This document shows, one piece after another, positions 22,885 to 35,173 of a stretch of DNA of 60,000 nt. The position numbers and the translations under genes are program-made. Position 1 is the stretch's first letter. Every line of letters starts with the position of its first letter. Origin of the DNA: Polytrichum commune (taxonomy: Eukaryota > Streptophyta > Polytrichopsida > Polytrichales > Polytrichaceae); NCBI GenBank assembly GCA_950295325.1, contig OX485806.1, forward strand, positions 7,380,001 to 7,440,000, written 5' to 3'. Below the pieces are notes generated by a model that had not been told where the DNA came from, did not search any database, and was given only the letters and a program-made list of their open reading frames with translations.

Positions 22885-24995
22885 GATGAAAACAAGTATT
22901 TTATAGGTTTTGCAAGTAGACCATATCTATTATAAAAAAACAAAAACATGTAGACGCCACTAAGCTCCAATCAAGTATGCATATCAATGTAAACAAACCC
23001 TTAGACATAGCATATAAGAGCCTTTAGATATGGGGTTGTCTTACGCCAAGTGATAATCTTAGAACGACATAATAAACTCTGTTTTAATGGCCTTGGGACA
23101 AAGAATAAAGCCACCTAGTTTTGGCCTTAATTCAAAGCCCTTGAACTTTATTGATATTGAATATTGAACTCTATTTAGATATTGATGAGAGACCTTCACT
23201 TATTGTGAAACCGGTTGATGCTCAAAATCATGTTCAATTGTCAACTACAATTTTCATGGACAACCCATTAGAGTTTACTCATGCATATATAATGAAATTG
23301 CAAGCCATATCATAGAAGCTTGATAAGATATATGTTGCTCATGTGAGGTGGCAACATCAACTAACTATTGATTATTTCTTCAAGTCCACATAGATTTCAT
23401 GAGACAAACTTGCACATTTTTAAAGAGATTTGAAAAACTCTTTATTTTGTATAGGTTGCAAAATATCTAACGTGTTTTTTCAAGAAATACCTCATTATTA
23501 TGACAAAGAGGTCCAACTTGTCATATTAATATGTGACATCTCGATAATAACAACAATTTTCTAGTTTCCCAAACGTGTCATATTAAAGAGGTATGACTGT
23601 AAGATGGTGGTCAATATTATGACACAACTTCAATTAATGCCAAATTAGTTGGTAGGTTTGTCTTTTTTTTTCGGCACAAATTGAAAACTCAATTGCAAGA
23701 GAGAACCTGGAATATAGTCGGTATGTTTGTCAACAACATGAATTGTGCAATTGTCTTTGTCTAAATAATATCTCTAGTTAGAAAGATAGTCAACTCCTAT
23801 TATTATATAATATTACCCCTATTGTGAACACTTCGAACATTTTCAATACGTAGAAGTTTGATAATAAAAGTACATAAATTTACATGAACACATTAGCATA
23901 TTCAAATCAAGAATATGACAATGCTATTTTTTTGGCTATATTTGGAGTCCATATGTACACCTTATGAATTTTTGAAGTAGAATTCATAGATAACATGTTG
24001 ATTGGGTTCTTGTAATGATCTAAACTTGAAACTTGGATATGTACTATAAAAGTCTAAAATAATCACTTGGGACTCTCTACGTTAGGTGTGATCCCATATG
24101 AAAGCTTCCATGTGTGTATGATCAATACTCATATGTTGAAGATACTTGGTTTGTTTCTCGATGTAATGGTACGGGGAACAATAACATTATGGGTTTTAAA
24201 GTAACATATACTAGGATGAGTGTCTAGATTTTAAGGATTTGGATGTAATTTCATGAAGTAAAAGTTTCAATTTTTTCTCGCAATACGTAATGTCACCTAC
24301 CTCATATTTATCTTGTAGTTTATGGACATAACATGGATTACTTACGAGTTTTCAAAGTGATATGCTAAGATAACCTATAATAGATATAGGGACGCCTTGG
24401 CTTAGACTATTGCAATTCCTATAATAACTATCTATGATCATTCTATTTTTGTCGTCAAGCAAGCAATACTACGCGAGATTTTATATCCATGTGGGAATGA
24501 TGTGTCCGTAAAGAAAATTACAAAATGATGAGAACAAATGAAAGCAAGGGAATGCACTTGTGCCTTGAATCATGTGCACCTTGTAACAATTGAATTACTA
24601 AGCAACTACATGATGGTCTCTTTCCAAAGAAAAAAAGAGGCTAAAAAACTTCAATGCCTTACAATTGCTTGTTGACAAATATCAGACAAAATTATCCTCA
24701 CATGATACTTGACCCATGGAACGCAACTCAAGAAACTGTGCAATGTTTATGTTGCTACATGCTCTCTTATAAACACTAGACTTCATACAAACCATCCACT
24801 GAACCCCCTCACCAAATCAACTTGGGATGAGGGGGTCCATTTCACTCGTAAATGTACATAAATCACGGAAGCGGTAGAACATGAGAGGGCCATAAAATAA
24901 AGGGGGAGCCCAATTGGATACGTACTATTTAGTGGCCTATCATATCGTGATAGAATAATTATACCTACAAAGAATTGACCGCAAATTCCTAACCT
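22885..24995. other. No gene; pogo-like terminal sequence at 23560-23599
   Basis: On the minus strand, the sequence ending at 23599 reads CAGTCATACCTCTTTAATAT, next to TA. This resembles the CAGTANAACCTCTATAA ends of plant pogo-like (Emigrant/Lemi) MITEs. Related words occur at 23480-23540. No second end could be placed with confidence, and no transposase is present. Confidence 0.35.
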
Positions 24996-25495
24996 CCAAG
25001 TTTAAGTTACTCCCTTGTAAATGTGCCCGAAATCATGCTCCCGAACCACCGCATTCCACCCAAGAGAGACAAAACCCCAAAGGCACTATCTCGAGTCACG
25101 TGGCCTCAAGACTCGTGACCCTTTATTCGTGCATGAACACTACTACAACATACATAGAGTTTCGGGGCTTGATTACTTAGAGTGTGTGAGGGGGGGAACC
25201 TTCGTACCCACACGCCACCCTTGGAAAAAGGGGGCAACCCATTGTACAAGGCAAAGCCCCACTATTCAAACTCCCCAAATTTGGGGTCTCGCCAACCGTC
25301 TTGGTTGACTTCCATGCTTTCAAAATATTAAGGGTAGCCCGGGCTTTTTTAGATGATGTAGCCCGGGCCTTTTTAGGTGGGGAACTATGATCGGGGAGAA
25401 CCGACGGCTAGTTCATTATCAGCCAATGGATTTCCCCTCATGGCCGGTCCAAATTTCCAACCATCGGATGGCAATCCGACTGTAATTTCAATCCT
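24996..25495. other. Spacer with GC-rich direct repeat
   Basis: AGCCCGGGC(T/C)TTTTTA occurs twice, at about 25336 and 25361, separated by about 10 bases. The 95-aa frame at 25021-25308 reads through non-repetitive sequence but shows no known domain. Confidence 0.4.
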
Positions 25496-25747
25496 ATGGC
25501 AATTAGCCGATGGACCAGAAAATGTCCCGGAAATGTAGCCGATTCTTCTTGTGAGTTACTGGATTTCAGCTGGAAGAAGTATTCAAATTTGAAATACTGG
25601 CCGATACCCGTGTCTACATCTAACTTAGAAAGTATGATGCGTGTTGCTATAGAAGGCCCAGATAATGATTTTGATGACATTCTAACAAGTGCTATAGAAC
25701 TTTGGAAGGATGCTGCTAAGTTTCGCTATTTGTATAGCAATCCATAG
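25496..25747 (+). pseudogene. Possible hAT transposase C-terminal remnant
   Basis: The 83-aa frame ends with MMRVAIEGPDNDFDDI followed by SAIELWKDA. That arrangement (hydrophobic-Arg-Val-Ala-Ile-Glu-Gly-Pro, acidic spacer, Ala-Ile-x-Leu-Trp-Lys) resembles the C-terminal dimerisation region of hAT-family transposases. A stop at 25745-25747 interrupts it, and the frame continues with RYLFGASDDALEEV before a further stop. The rest of a hAT transposase (zinc finger, RNase H-like core) was not found upstream. The assignment rests on motif memory only and could be wrong; the frame could instead be a fortuitous or host exon. Confidence 0.3.
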
Positions 25748-27522
25748 CGCTATTTGTTTGGGGCATCTGATGATGCACTTGAGGAAGTACCCTAAACCTT
25801 AAACTTTTTGAATTATGCAACCTTTCCATGACCAAATCCAATTGCTTCTATGAAGATTGGGGGACCCTTGGCCTTCAAGCGGTGAAGGCATTGCTAGGTT
25901 CAATTCCTGCCAAGGATATTAACTCTTCAAATTTAAAGTTTTGAACATGCGTTTTCTTTTCACTTATTCAAGATTTTGTACTAAGAAATGATTTCTAATA
26001 ACTTTTCATACATTTTTTAAACAATTAGTGCCGATATGAATTCCATTTAATCGGATATTGGCCAATGAAAATATGAAAATATAGGCAATTGGCCGATTGA
26101 TTTTACAAAAGACCGGCTCTTGCCGATGTAAATTGGAAGAAATCCGACCCTTCGTAGCAACTACCGGCAATTAGCCACTAAGGCTTCAAAAACTTCCCGA
26201 ACTCTGGATACGACTCTAGCCCTTTCAAAGAACACTACGGGAACGAGAAAAGAAATATAAAAGTTCTTGTGGTAAGTGTGCCAACTTAACACAAAATGCA
26301 TTTGAAGCTAGAAAAACGGAAGACCTATTGTCTTAATTATACTTTCTACTTGCACTATGCTCGTCATAACATCGGCGATCTTGTAAAGAGATAGGAGCAT
26401 TCGATGAAACCGGTGGACCACACACAAAGTTACCACTAATCGTGTCTTTAGTAAAAGCGAGCTTTGGTGGAAATAAGTTCATTTGGCCAAAAAGAGTGGT
26501 TTGAAATTCGTTCAATATTTTTCAAGTATGGAGTAGAGGAAATGATGAGGAATGCAAGTCGTTTGGTAATTTTAGTTCATGCAAATAGTTAACTACATTT
26601 TCACAAAGAGGTAAGTGAGTCAAACCCCCTGCTTGTATAGTTAGAGTCTCACTAATTTGAGCATCAAAACAACCTACATTGCATACCAATACACGCAAAA
26701 ATGTTAATGCATTGACACCCAAAGTGATATGAGGCGGTGTGAAACATGAACTATCAGGCCATGACTTTCACAATTGGTCAGTTGGGTTCACATAATAATC
26801 ATTCTAGTCCTGGTCTAGTGCATCATAATGGTCAATTACCTCCGTCCATTTCTACCTTATTTGCATCCAACTATGGGCATGACGTTGGTAAGATAGTGGG
26901 AATTTGAGGATAGGTATGCGTACGGTCGAAAATGGCACAAGTGAGATGCGTTAGGTGACCTTTTGCAAAGGTCTCCTCCTATTGCACATGGGTGGGGGGG
27001 GGGGCAATTCATGATTCTATGAATAGAGTAATCATATATGAAATATATGAGATGATTACATACACTAGACATAGTATCATTTTCAAATTCTTGACGAGTT
27101 GTTTTCAATTTACAATGGAATTTGCATGTGCTCGACAACATCGACTTCAAATCTTAAGGGCAACCTCTTCCGTGTGCTTGACCGAAGGATGATGCAATGG
27201 ATGTAAGGTTGGGGTGCAACTATAAGCCTAGTTTTGGCCAATATCTTGGTTTATGAAACATCACACTTTGAACTCAATGGAGTTTGACCGCCCGTAAACC
27301 TCACATAAGGTTCAAATTTGAGAATTTGACAAGTTATATTTAAGCATTCAATACATTGTCATGAGTGGTGGGTGAATAATTATCATTATTTACCGTTAAC
27401 ACGAAAGAGAGAACATGTTTGTTTTCAATGATGCTCCAACCTCAAACCTTTGATGTGAATGGGTGGGCTCTTCCAATCTCATGTAGAATCCAAATTTCGT
27501 GCCTCGAAGTTTGTTCCAATAG
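25748..27522. other. No gene seen
   Basis: Words such as GCCGAT and CCGGCAATTAGCC recur at 26030-26170 and 25380-25510 without clear order. A G11 run lies at 26994-27004. Frames of 60-97 aa on both strands are unrecognised. Confidence 0.45.
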
Positions 27523-27545
27523 ACACTAAATACAATATTTAGTGT
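27523..27545. repeat. Solo CACTAAATA palindrome
   Basis: ACACTAAATA, a CAA spacer, then TATTTAGTGT: a perfect copy of the terminal palindrome of MITE families 2 and 3, with no element body next to it. It may be an excision or recombination remnant. Confidence 0.7.
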
Positions 27546-30500
27546 ACCACATGGGCTTGACAATATTTGGGTATTATTGTGCTCCTATAGTCACTATAAG
27601 GATGATGTGATGTTACCACCTCGTTCACTTGTTCCCAACTACTAAGGTAGGTGGTGCTAAAAACACACCCCATCCATACTCAACATCTTAAAATTTTGAC
27701 CAATAAATATGTATTTATTTTGAGAATGGCCTGACCTTAACATCATGGTCCAATGTTAGTTATAGGTCAATGACCTTTCTAACTTCTGAATAAAAAATGA
27801 GCTGAAGTATCTTTTCAATTGCACACGAGAATTATGTGATAATTGAAAATTTAAAATTAGTATATATTATAATATACATATAGGTATATTATAATACACT
27901 ATATTAATGTAAACTTATATATTAGTATATTAGCTTATTTGTATAATAGTATGTATATATGTTCAACACTTAAAATGTTGGTTTTAGCATCATCTTCTGT
28001 AGATGCTTGCAAAATATAACATGACATAGACCTTGGAACTAATAACGAGATTTTGCAACTTGTAAGCCTTGTTGTGACACCTTGCATTGGCTATTTGTCA
28101 TCCTTGCTTTGAACGATGGAATTTGTTGTACATTGCGAGGCCAAATGTGGCAACATCCATGGTGCCATTTGAGTGCCATTTGGCGAGGTTCTAATTAAGC
28201 ATGTACTTTTTTCACTATTAGTGTGGACCCGTGTTCAAGATATTTAGTGCGTGGACATTCGATCAAAACAAAAGACGCCGGGCTTTCGCTAGTCACGTTC
28301 CTCTTCCTACCTATTATTATTCACAATATTTACGGGTCCAAATTTGGAGCAAGGAACTATTTGTGTAAATATCAACCGCTTGATATTTGATGCGTTTGAG
28401 TTCATTGTGACCGTTTATGATAGTTTTGTGCCACGTTTTGTATCAATATTAAATAGGCGATCTTTTTCACTAACCTCCCCTCCCCCCTTTGCGCCCTTGT
28501 GCACCTTCTCCATTCACGATATTAGTGCACTAGTATTAAACGAAATCCAATTGTTGGAAATGTCAACTACTCGATATTTGTATGTGTGGGTGTGTTCACT
28601 ATTTAGGTGAGAAAGTATTGCAAAAGAGATAGAAGCCAATAAGTGTCTTGATTAGGTTTCGAGATACAAAACCTAAATCCCTTAGTTCCCATGTTTTAAC
28701 ATCATTTGATTTTAGAATTTCTTCAATCCACAATTGAAATGTGAAGGTTACATAAATTCAATATGAACCGGATACTTATACTCGCATGGGATTTCTATAA
28801 TATGATCAGTTGGGAGGTCTGAGAGTGGTATAATAACAATGTCATAGTCATATTATAGCAGTAGATTTTTTACTAGAAAAATTGGTTTACAAAAATTGTG
28901 TAATTATATCGAGGTTGTTGTATTATCGAGTGTCGTATTAAAGAGGTAGCATTGTTCTTGACAAAGGCGGTTTGTGTTGGTTGCATGTAGTTGAGTGTTT
29001 GGGCAATGTCAACCTCATAACTGATTGTTAGTTGGTTGGAAAAAAATATGATGAGTTTGCAGACTTAGGTTGAGTCTCTAATGAAATGAAATGAAATTAA
29101 TTTTAAAATCTAGGAAGTCAAGTCTAACGACATGAACATGAAATTGTTCGAACACAACAAGGGTTGAATAATGTAATGGGTGCCCTTGAGGGTCTTTATA
29201 TATATATATATGAAACATGACCATTTTTGAGAAATTGTGGTCATATATGAAATCACACCCTTCTCCCCAACATGGCTCGGGGTAACTAAGGTGCTTTGTG
29301 AGTGGGGGTTTTAGTACTTCTCAATAGGAAAATGCCATTTGTTATAAAAAAAACAAAAATAACCAAGGAGAACACACTCACATTCATGTCGATGCAAAAA
29401 CACCCGACGTTTCTTTTTATTTTTTTATTTTTTTCTTCCGAACTGTGTCGGGGACATTGTTGACGGGCAAGTGTGAAGACCGTTTGCGACAAGTTGTCGT
29501 TATTGTATTTCGTATAATTGCGGCGGCGTCCATTGTCATGAGAAGACATGCGTCATGCCACTTGTCAAGGAGCCAAGTCTCTATTGATTGTGTGGCACCA
29601 ACTAGACTAGCATGCTTATGGAGTTGGCCCCGCAAATGACACCAAAGTATTGAATGCTTGGTCACCCGGTGACGTGGCATGATCCAAAGCATAGTTCCAA
29701 ACACAATTCGGTTTGGTAGAAACACGTCGCCGTGATTAAGGTATCTTCAACACTTTTGAACCCTTGTGTAAACCCACACTTAGAATTATGTACAATGAAC
29801 GTCGGCCTTGAATGTATAAGAAAATGTCGAGAATCTATCCATCTCAACAACTTGGAATCGCATAAATATGCGATGTAATTCTATGGGTGGCTTTACACAA
29901 GGGTCCGAAACCGAAGAGGCTCCACAATCAAGCAACTTCACTTTATCGGTGAATATCAAAATTTCGGACTAAAGAAGTTACACTAGGGTCCATGCCAAGG
30001 TAGGAGAAAACCCAAAATGGTGCTCTTGGGAGGTGGTTAGGCGCCTGCCTATTTGAGTTGGCCTCCCACCAATGTGATACAAGGTGAAAAAACGAAGTCG
30101 ACTGTTTTGTGAAACAAGGTGTTGTTTTATTACAATGTGCACCGGATTAAAATCAAGATAGTGAACTACGTAGTAGCAAAGAGTTGAAATATTGTAGCTT
30201 GCACTAGACAAAGAAAGAGTGTCACATGCTCCATGCTAGCGCGGCATCACTTTCATGACAAGTCTCGGTAGTCCCCTCTCAAGAAACTACTCTTGATTTG
30301 AGAAACGGATCTTCATATGAGGCATAGTAAGCCCTCCCACATACGGAAATTTGTACATCTCACAATATGCTTTGACTAAGTAAATTTTATGCATTTCTCA
30401 TTGAAGTATCATGGTTTTTAGGGTTATTATCATGTCTATTCAAGAGCCAGATGGATTGTTATGAGATTTTGAATTTTAAGTCCAATCTTGAACTTGAAAA

Positions 30501-30973
30501 CAAGTCATATGATGGAGTGTTATGGGCCAAAGCTCCTTGAACTTGGAACCTAGTGTAAACCCAACCCTAAGGTACGGTAACATCACTCCTTGTGGCTTGC
30601 TTGACGTTGCATCGTGGGTGAGGGAGGTTGGACAAACCCATGAAAATTTTCAAGCGAAATGTGTACTCCATGAAAGAGGTTAGACGAACCGAAGGGGAAT
30701 TTTCAAGTGAGGGAGATGTGGAAGAAGTACTTGCTCATGAAGAAGAGGCGATGGAAATGGTCGGCTAGAGTCCGTGCTAGACCGGGACTTGTGATGACAA
30801 CTAAGGTAGCACAATACTTGGCACCTTTACAGCTCGGCCCACTTTCATACAATCTCCAAAGTGTACCAAAGTATCGCTCGTGTGATTTCCCTTACGAGGA
30901 CAACCTCCGCAAGTGGCCCTTCCATGCCAACAACGTTGTGTCCTTCACTACGTGGTCCCAAATCACCATTAAG
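27546..30973. other. No gene; decayed pogo-like sequence at 28890-28975
   Basis: TATTATCGAG, TGTCGTATTAAAGAGGTAGC near 28921-28950 is the reverse of a CTACCTCTTTAATACGACA end, similar to 23599 and 56430. AT-rich TATATA-type sequence lies at 27850-27960. The minus frames at 29286-29725 and 29662-29850 (62-102 aa) and the plus frame at 30707-31018 (103 aa) are unrecognised and not supported as genes. Confidence 0.4.
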
Positions 30974-31060
30974 GCACACTTCCATGTGCCCACGAGTCGG
31001 CAAGAACCCTTTTCTTAGTTGGGTATAAACCCTAAACCCCTCTTTCACATGGAAGTGTGC
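30974..31060. repeat. Inverted repeat with perfect 15-bp arms
   Basis: GCACACTTCCATGTG at 30974-30988 is exactly inverted at 31046-31060, with a 57-base loop containing AAACCCTAAACCCC. Overlapping 103-aa and 85-aa frames on opposite strands result partly from it. Confidence 0.6.
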
Positions 31061-31326
31061 ATAATGTTTAGTTGGAAGAAGAGAATCCAACACGGTTGGC
31101 AAAATTGCAAGGGCATCTTAAATTTTGAAGAGGGGGAGTTGACTGTAAATTTATACACAACATTGGACAATAGTATGAAAGGGAAAAATATTGATTTGCA
31201 TACCTATAGTTTGCCTTTTTGACATGGCGGTGTCTGCTCATTATTCAAACATGTTCTAAAGTTTATATATTATTATATTATTATTATGATTATTGAAATT
31301 CCAACGTACAAAATTTGGTGTATGTA

Positions 31327-31347
31327 TGTGTGTGTGTGTGTGTGTGT
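31327..31347. repeat. TG dinucleotide microsatellite
   Basis: Ten TG units in a TATG-rich context, just left of the MITE at 31381. Confidence 0.9.
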
Positions 31348-31380
31348 ATGTACATGTGTACGTATACACAAAAAACATTC

Positions 31381-31626
31381 GGCTGGGGATTCGTGGCACT
31401 CAAGTAAAATCATCCATCCAAGATATCGTGGATGAAGTGGCTCCAATAAAAAAAGCCCCCCTATGGGGTCGAGGGCCGATTCATTCGAATGTGACATCAC
31501 TAGACTAATTCGGGGCCTTTGACTCTATTTCCGGAATCAAATTGCCCAAAAATAGCCATTTAGATGAGTCTTGTGTTTTTTTCATCTGCACAGATGATTT
31601 TACTTGAGTGCCACGAATCCCCGGCC
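31381..31626. mobile_element. Well-preserved 246-bp MITE, 34-bp TIRs, 9-bp target duplication (Mutator-like)
   Basis: The arms 31381-31414 and 31593-31626 are inverted copies matching at 33 of 34 positions (GGC(T/C)GGGGATTCGTGGCACT and onward). AAAACATTC is repeated exactly outside both ends (31372-31380 and 31627-31635). A 9-bp duplication with GG-starting ends points to a non-autonomous Mutator-like element; hAT (8 bp) is the main alternative. The nearly identical arms suggest a recent insertion. No coding content: the 71- and 75-aa frames across it are incidental. Confidence 0.93.
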
Positions 31627-31639
31627 AAAACATTCAACA

Positions 31640-34600
31640 CAATACAAATAAGTCAACTTGCATGTTTGGCCCCCTGATCCACATGGAAATGCTCAACTAA
31701 CAGAATGTTGGATGCTCCAGTGTAAATTTTTGCCAACCCTGGCAATAAGTAGTTCCTTCACTGAAATGATTGGCACCATGGTTTATTCTTAGGTTGTTTG
31801 TGGGAATCTCTATAACCTATGTCGTGAGGGGAGCTAAGACATGAGCAATGAGTGTTGAGCACTCACATGAGTAGTGAGAGATAATGTCCATTATCGTAAA
31901 CTCGCATGGTTTTAAGGTTCATGTCTCTAAATTTAGCAATGAATTAGTTGATTTCTCTCACTTGTATAGCCTTTTTGTTTTTGAAAAGTCACAAGTGAAA
32001 GGGGCTTATTACCGTGGGTCATGCGAAAAACCCTTCAACCAAATGTTGTGTTTTATTAGAATAAACCAAAATATTTAAAGTCATGTACTATCAATTTGAA
32101 ACATTAAGGTGACTAAAACACTTGCAACAATACTTGTGTATAACAACATTGACAAGTTCAAGTAGTTGCATGACCTCGTTGTAGGTATATGTTGAAGCAT
32201 GAATGAACTTGTTGTTGTCGTAATTCACCTTGCAGAGAAATTCAAACACATGGTAAAGGTATTTGCAATACACTCATTTCCCTTCTTTTCTCTAGGCATG
32301 AGAGGACATTTTGGTGAACCTTGGGCATTATTATATTGTCCAAACTTTTAGTTATGAATATTGTCTCAAAGGAAAACAATATTGATACAAAACTTCTAGA
32401 GGGTCATAAAATTTTCCACTCACAACCTCAACTATTCAACATCTAGTAGTGTTTTGTAGTGCTTAGTCGTATTATGTAAAGTTTTGTATTGTTTAGTAGT
32501 GTTCTCATGGTTGTGTTCTTGTTCATCGTGTTGTATTCTTGACATTGCTTGGTGTCTCGATCCCTTGTCATTATTGTATTCCACCCTTTATTAAGAGACT
32601 TAGTAGCATAAGACAACCTATGTCTTATGTTAATGAATTGCCTTATGTTAGTAAACTTGTTGACATAAGGTGCCTTAAAACAACATAGATACTATGATTT
32701 TAAACAACATATAAGGTGCATTTGTTGAATTAACATAGAGCTAGGTTCAAATGAAAAACAATAAGTAAGTGATTGTATATATAATTTTATTCAATGCAAC
32801 TCAAGTAAGTGGAATACCAAATGCTTGTCATGGTGAAATGCTATTCTCACTCTCAAAACAATGCCAAAATTAGATCCAATGTACCAAATAAGAGACTATT
32901 GATTTGCATGTGAAGAAGCATTTTTATGTTATGATCAATGTCTTGGTTTTTGTGCTCATGAGTTTTTGAAAAGGTGGATGAGGATGCAAATGAAATTATT
33001 GTCAACTATTTGTATGGCATATGAATCTGCTTGTGACTAGAAACTTAAATCATCTTATTTATGTACAAGGACTTATCTCTCTAATTATTACAAATGTGTT
33101 GAAAATCATATGCAACCACTAAACACTTCTCACCGGTTGAATGCAAGGGAATCATAAGGCCTTCAGTAACTAGATGATTCCATGTCCGAAATTCAATCCT
33201 AAAAAACATGACATTGTAAACAAGATTTTATAGTAGACACTCATACAATTTATGCATGAGTTGGACTCAATATGTCCCATTATTTATTGAAACTAATATA
33301 TATGGTCTTAATTCATAAGAAATTCACATCTATTCACAATTGAACAAAATTCAACACATACACAATTGTCCTCATTATGTATACATTACCAAACACTCAC
33401 TCGTGAATGTCCTAAACTCGTATGAAGTAATGTGTCTTTCTATCTCTTCCATAAATAGTCATTATCCATTACCATGTTCCAACACACTATAAACCTACAT
33501 ATCCTCACAACTCGTAAAGAGTTTCAACCCAACGCTACGTGACTTACCTTTTGGAAGTACAAATTGCTTCAATTCGAAATCAAAGACTACTTAGGTCAAT
33601 TTCCCCAAGTTATTTATGGTGACCAAATGCACAGATTTGAACTTTGGCATGGAATTGATAACTTTGCTTTCTAACCATGTAGTTATCATGTCATCACTTG
33701 CACCTTGATGGCTTGAATGATCGTCCGATCGTATAATTTTGCCACCGGTAAGTTGGTGTGTCACCATCTCCATGTGGCCATTTCGAACACAACTGCAATA
33801 GTGACCAAGCTTGACCAAGCTCTGACATGCTTTTGAAAGACCAGGGGGGTGCAATGGGTATGCCATTCCAATCCTTTAATTATGGGGATGGTCTAACACT
33901 TACGACAACTTGGGTTGAAATGTGTGCGTCTGGTGATGTAATACCGCCCACCTTTGCATGGATCCACATGTCACTAATTGAGATTTAAGGAATGTTTGGG
34001 TATCATAAGTTGGGGGGAGTGATTTGTCATCATGTACTTTGCCACCACAATACACAGACCCAACTATCATTTGGTTGTCTTGATCCCTTGAAAGGTTGTC
34101 GAGCTTACATGACACGGGGGCTACATCACTACATGATGGACTCGTTTAAAGCCCTGACATTGGAAAACCGATCCATCCCACTATACAATAGCTTGGACAC
34201 CACACAACCTATCCTACTTGGACAAATATAAGCTCTCTAGAATCCCCATGTCCATTGGCATCCTTTTTTTGTTTAGGGGTCCAATACCCTAACACCTAGA
34301 AGGTAGTGCTCAAAACTTGGTACATGTTGCTTGGTTATTGAGGGGACAAAGTAATTTTGGTGCCATGGAATTATTGAGTGTTCATTGGATTTTTATGGTT
34401 AACGTTGCCACCTACCTCACTTTGTGAAGGCTCAAAGAATTGTCCACGTATTGGCACACCTAAATTGGTGAGCAGTGTTATGTGCATGGTCTATAGAACA
34501 TATGATTTTTAGGTGCTCTATTGGTGGATCGAGCCACAACTTTAGGACTCCAATTTGGGGCATTATTAGTTTAATCTTTGTCCACTACATGTCTTATTTG

Positions 34601-34853
34601 AATTCCAATTGCAAAAGTTATGAGCTCTCAAAGTCAACCAAGTAGATGACCAAACCAACACATGGATCATATGTTAAGGTGATGTACTAATTGTGTGGTT
34701 ATCATGTAATACATGTATTGATCTGAATTATAATTTGCTTCCTAGTAATATAACAAGGCATGCGATAAACAATAATATAAAAAATAATGTAACTATCACA
34801 ACATTAGTTCAGAATTTTATCAATTTTACATTGTAAATATCCTCCGGAAGCTA
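31640..34853. other. No gene seen
   Basis: AT-rich sequence with frames up to 91 aa (33591-33866 minus), none recognised. The words GTTTTGTA/GCTTAGT-CGTATT recur loosely at 32455-32500. No element boundaries found. Confidence 0.5.
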
Positions 34854-35173
34854 CACTAAATACGATATTTAGTGTTTGATTATATTTAACGTTGTTACCA
34901 CCTTACCATGCTCAACATTAATTCTCAATCCCTTGATAATTAGTTTTAAAAGATATGCTGGAATTCTCCTTTTATCATTGATGTATATTTTTTCACATCT
35001 TTACTAACACTAAATTCAAACATGTAACTTCCACATAATACCATAGTTGATATTTAGTATTTGAGTTTTTAGTATTTGAGTTTACATTCAATATTACTTA
35101 TTTTCATAGGGTTATTGACATCTAATGCACGTGTTTGTATTTAGTGTATCGAACACTAAATATCCTTTTTGTG
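34854..35173 (-). mobile_element. MITE family 2 copy b (320 bp)
   Basis: Flanked by TA (34852-34853, 35174-35175). Starts CACTAAATACGATATTTAGT and ends with the inverted form, with the right palindrome eroded (CCTTTTTGTG). The interior is the reverse complement of copies 9016-9290 and 53562-53889. A duplicated TAGTATTTGAGTTT near 35055-35085 explains part of its extra length over copy a. Confidence 0.82.

Noticed and set aside
31273-31508. Frames on both strands with His-Thr or Cys-Val runs
   Set aside because: Caused by the TG/CA microsatellite and the MITE end at 31381.
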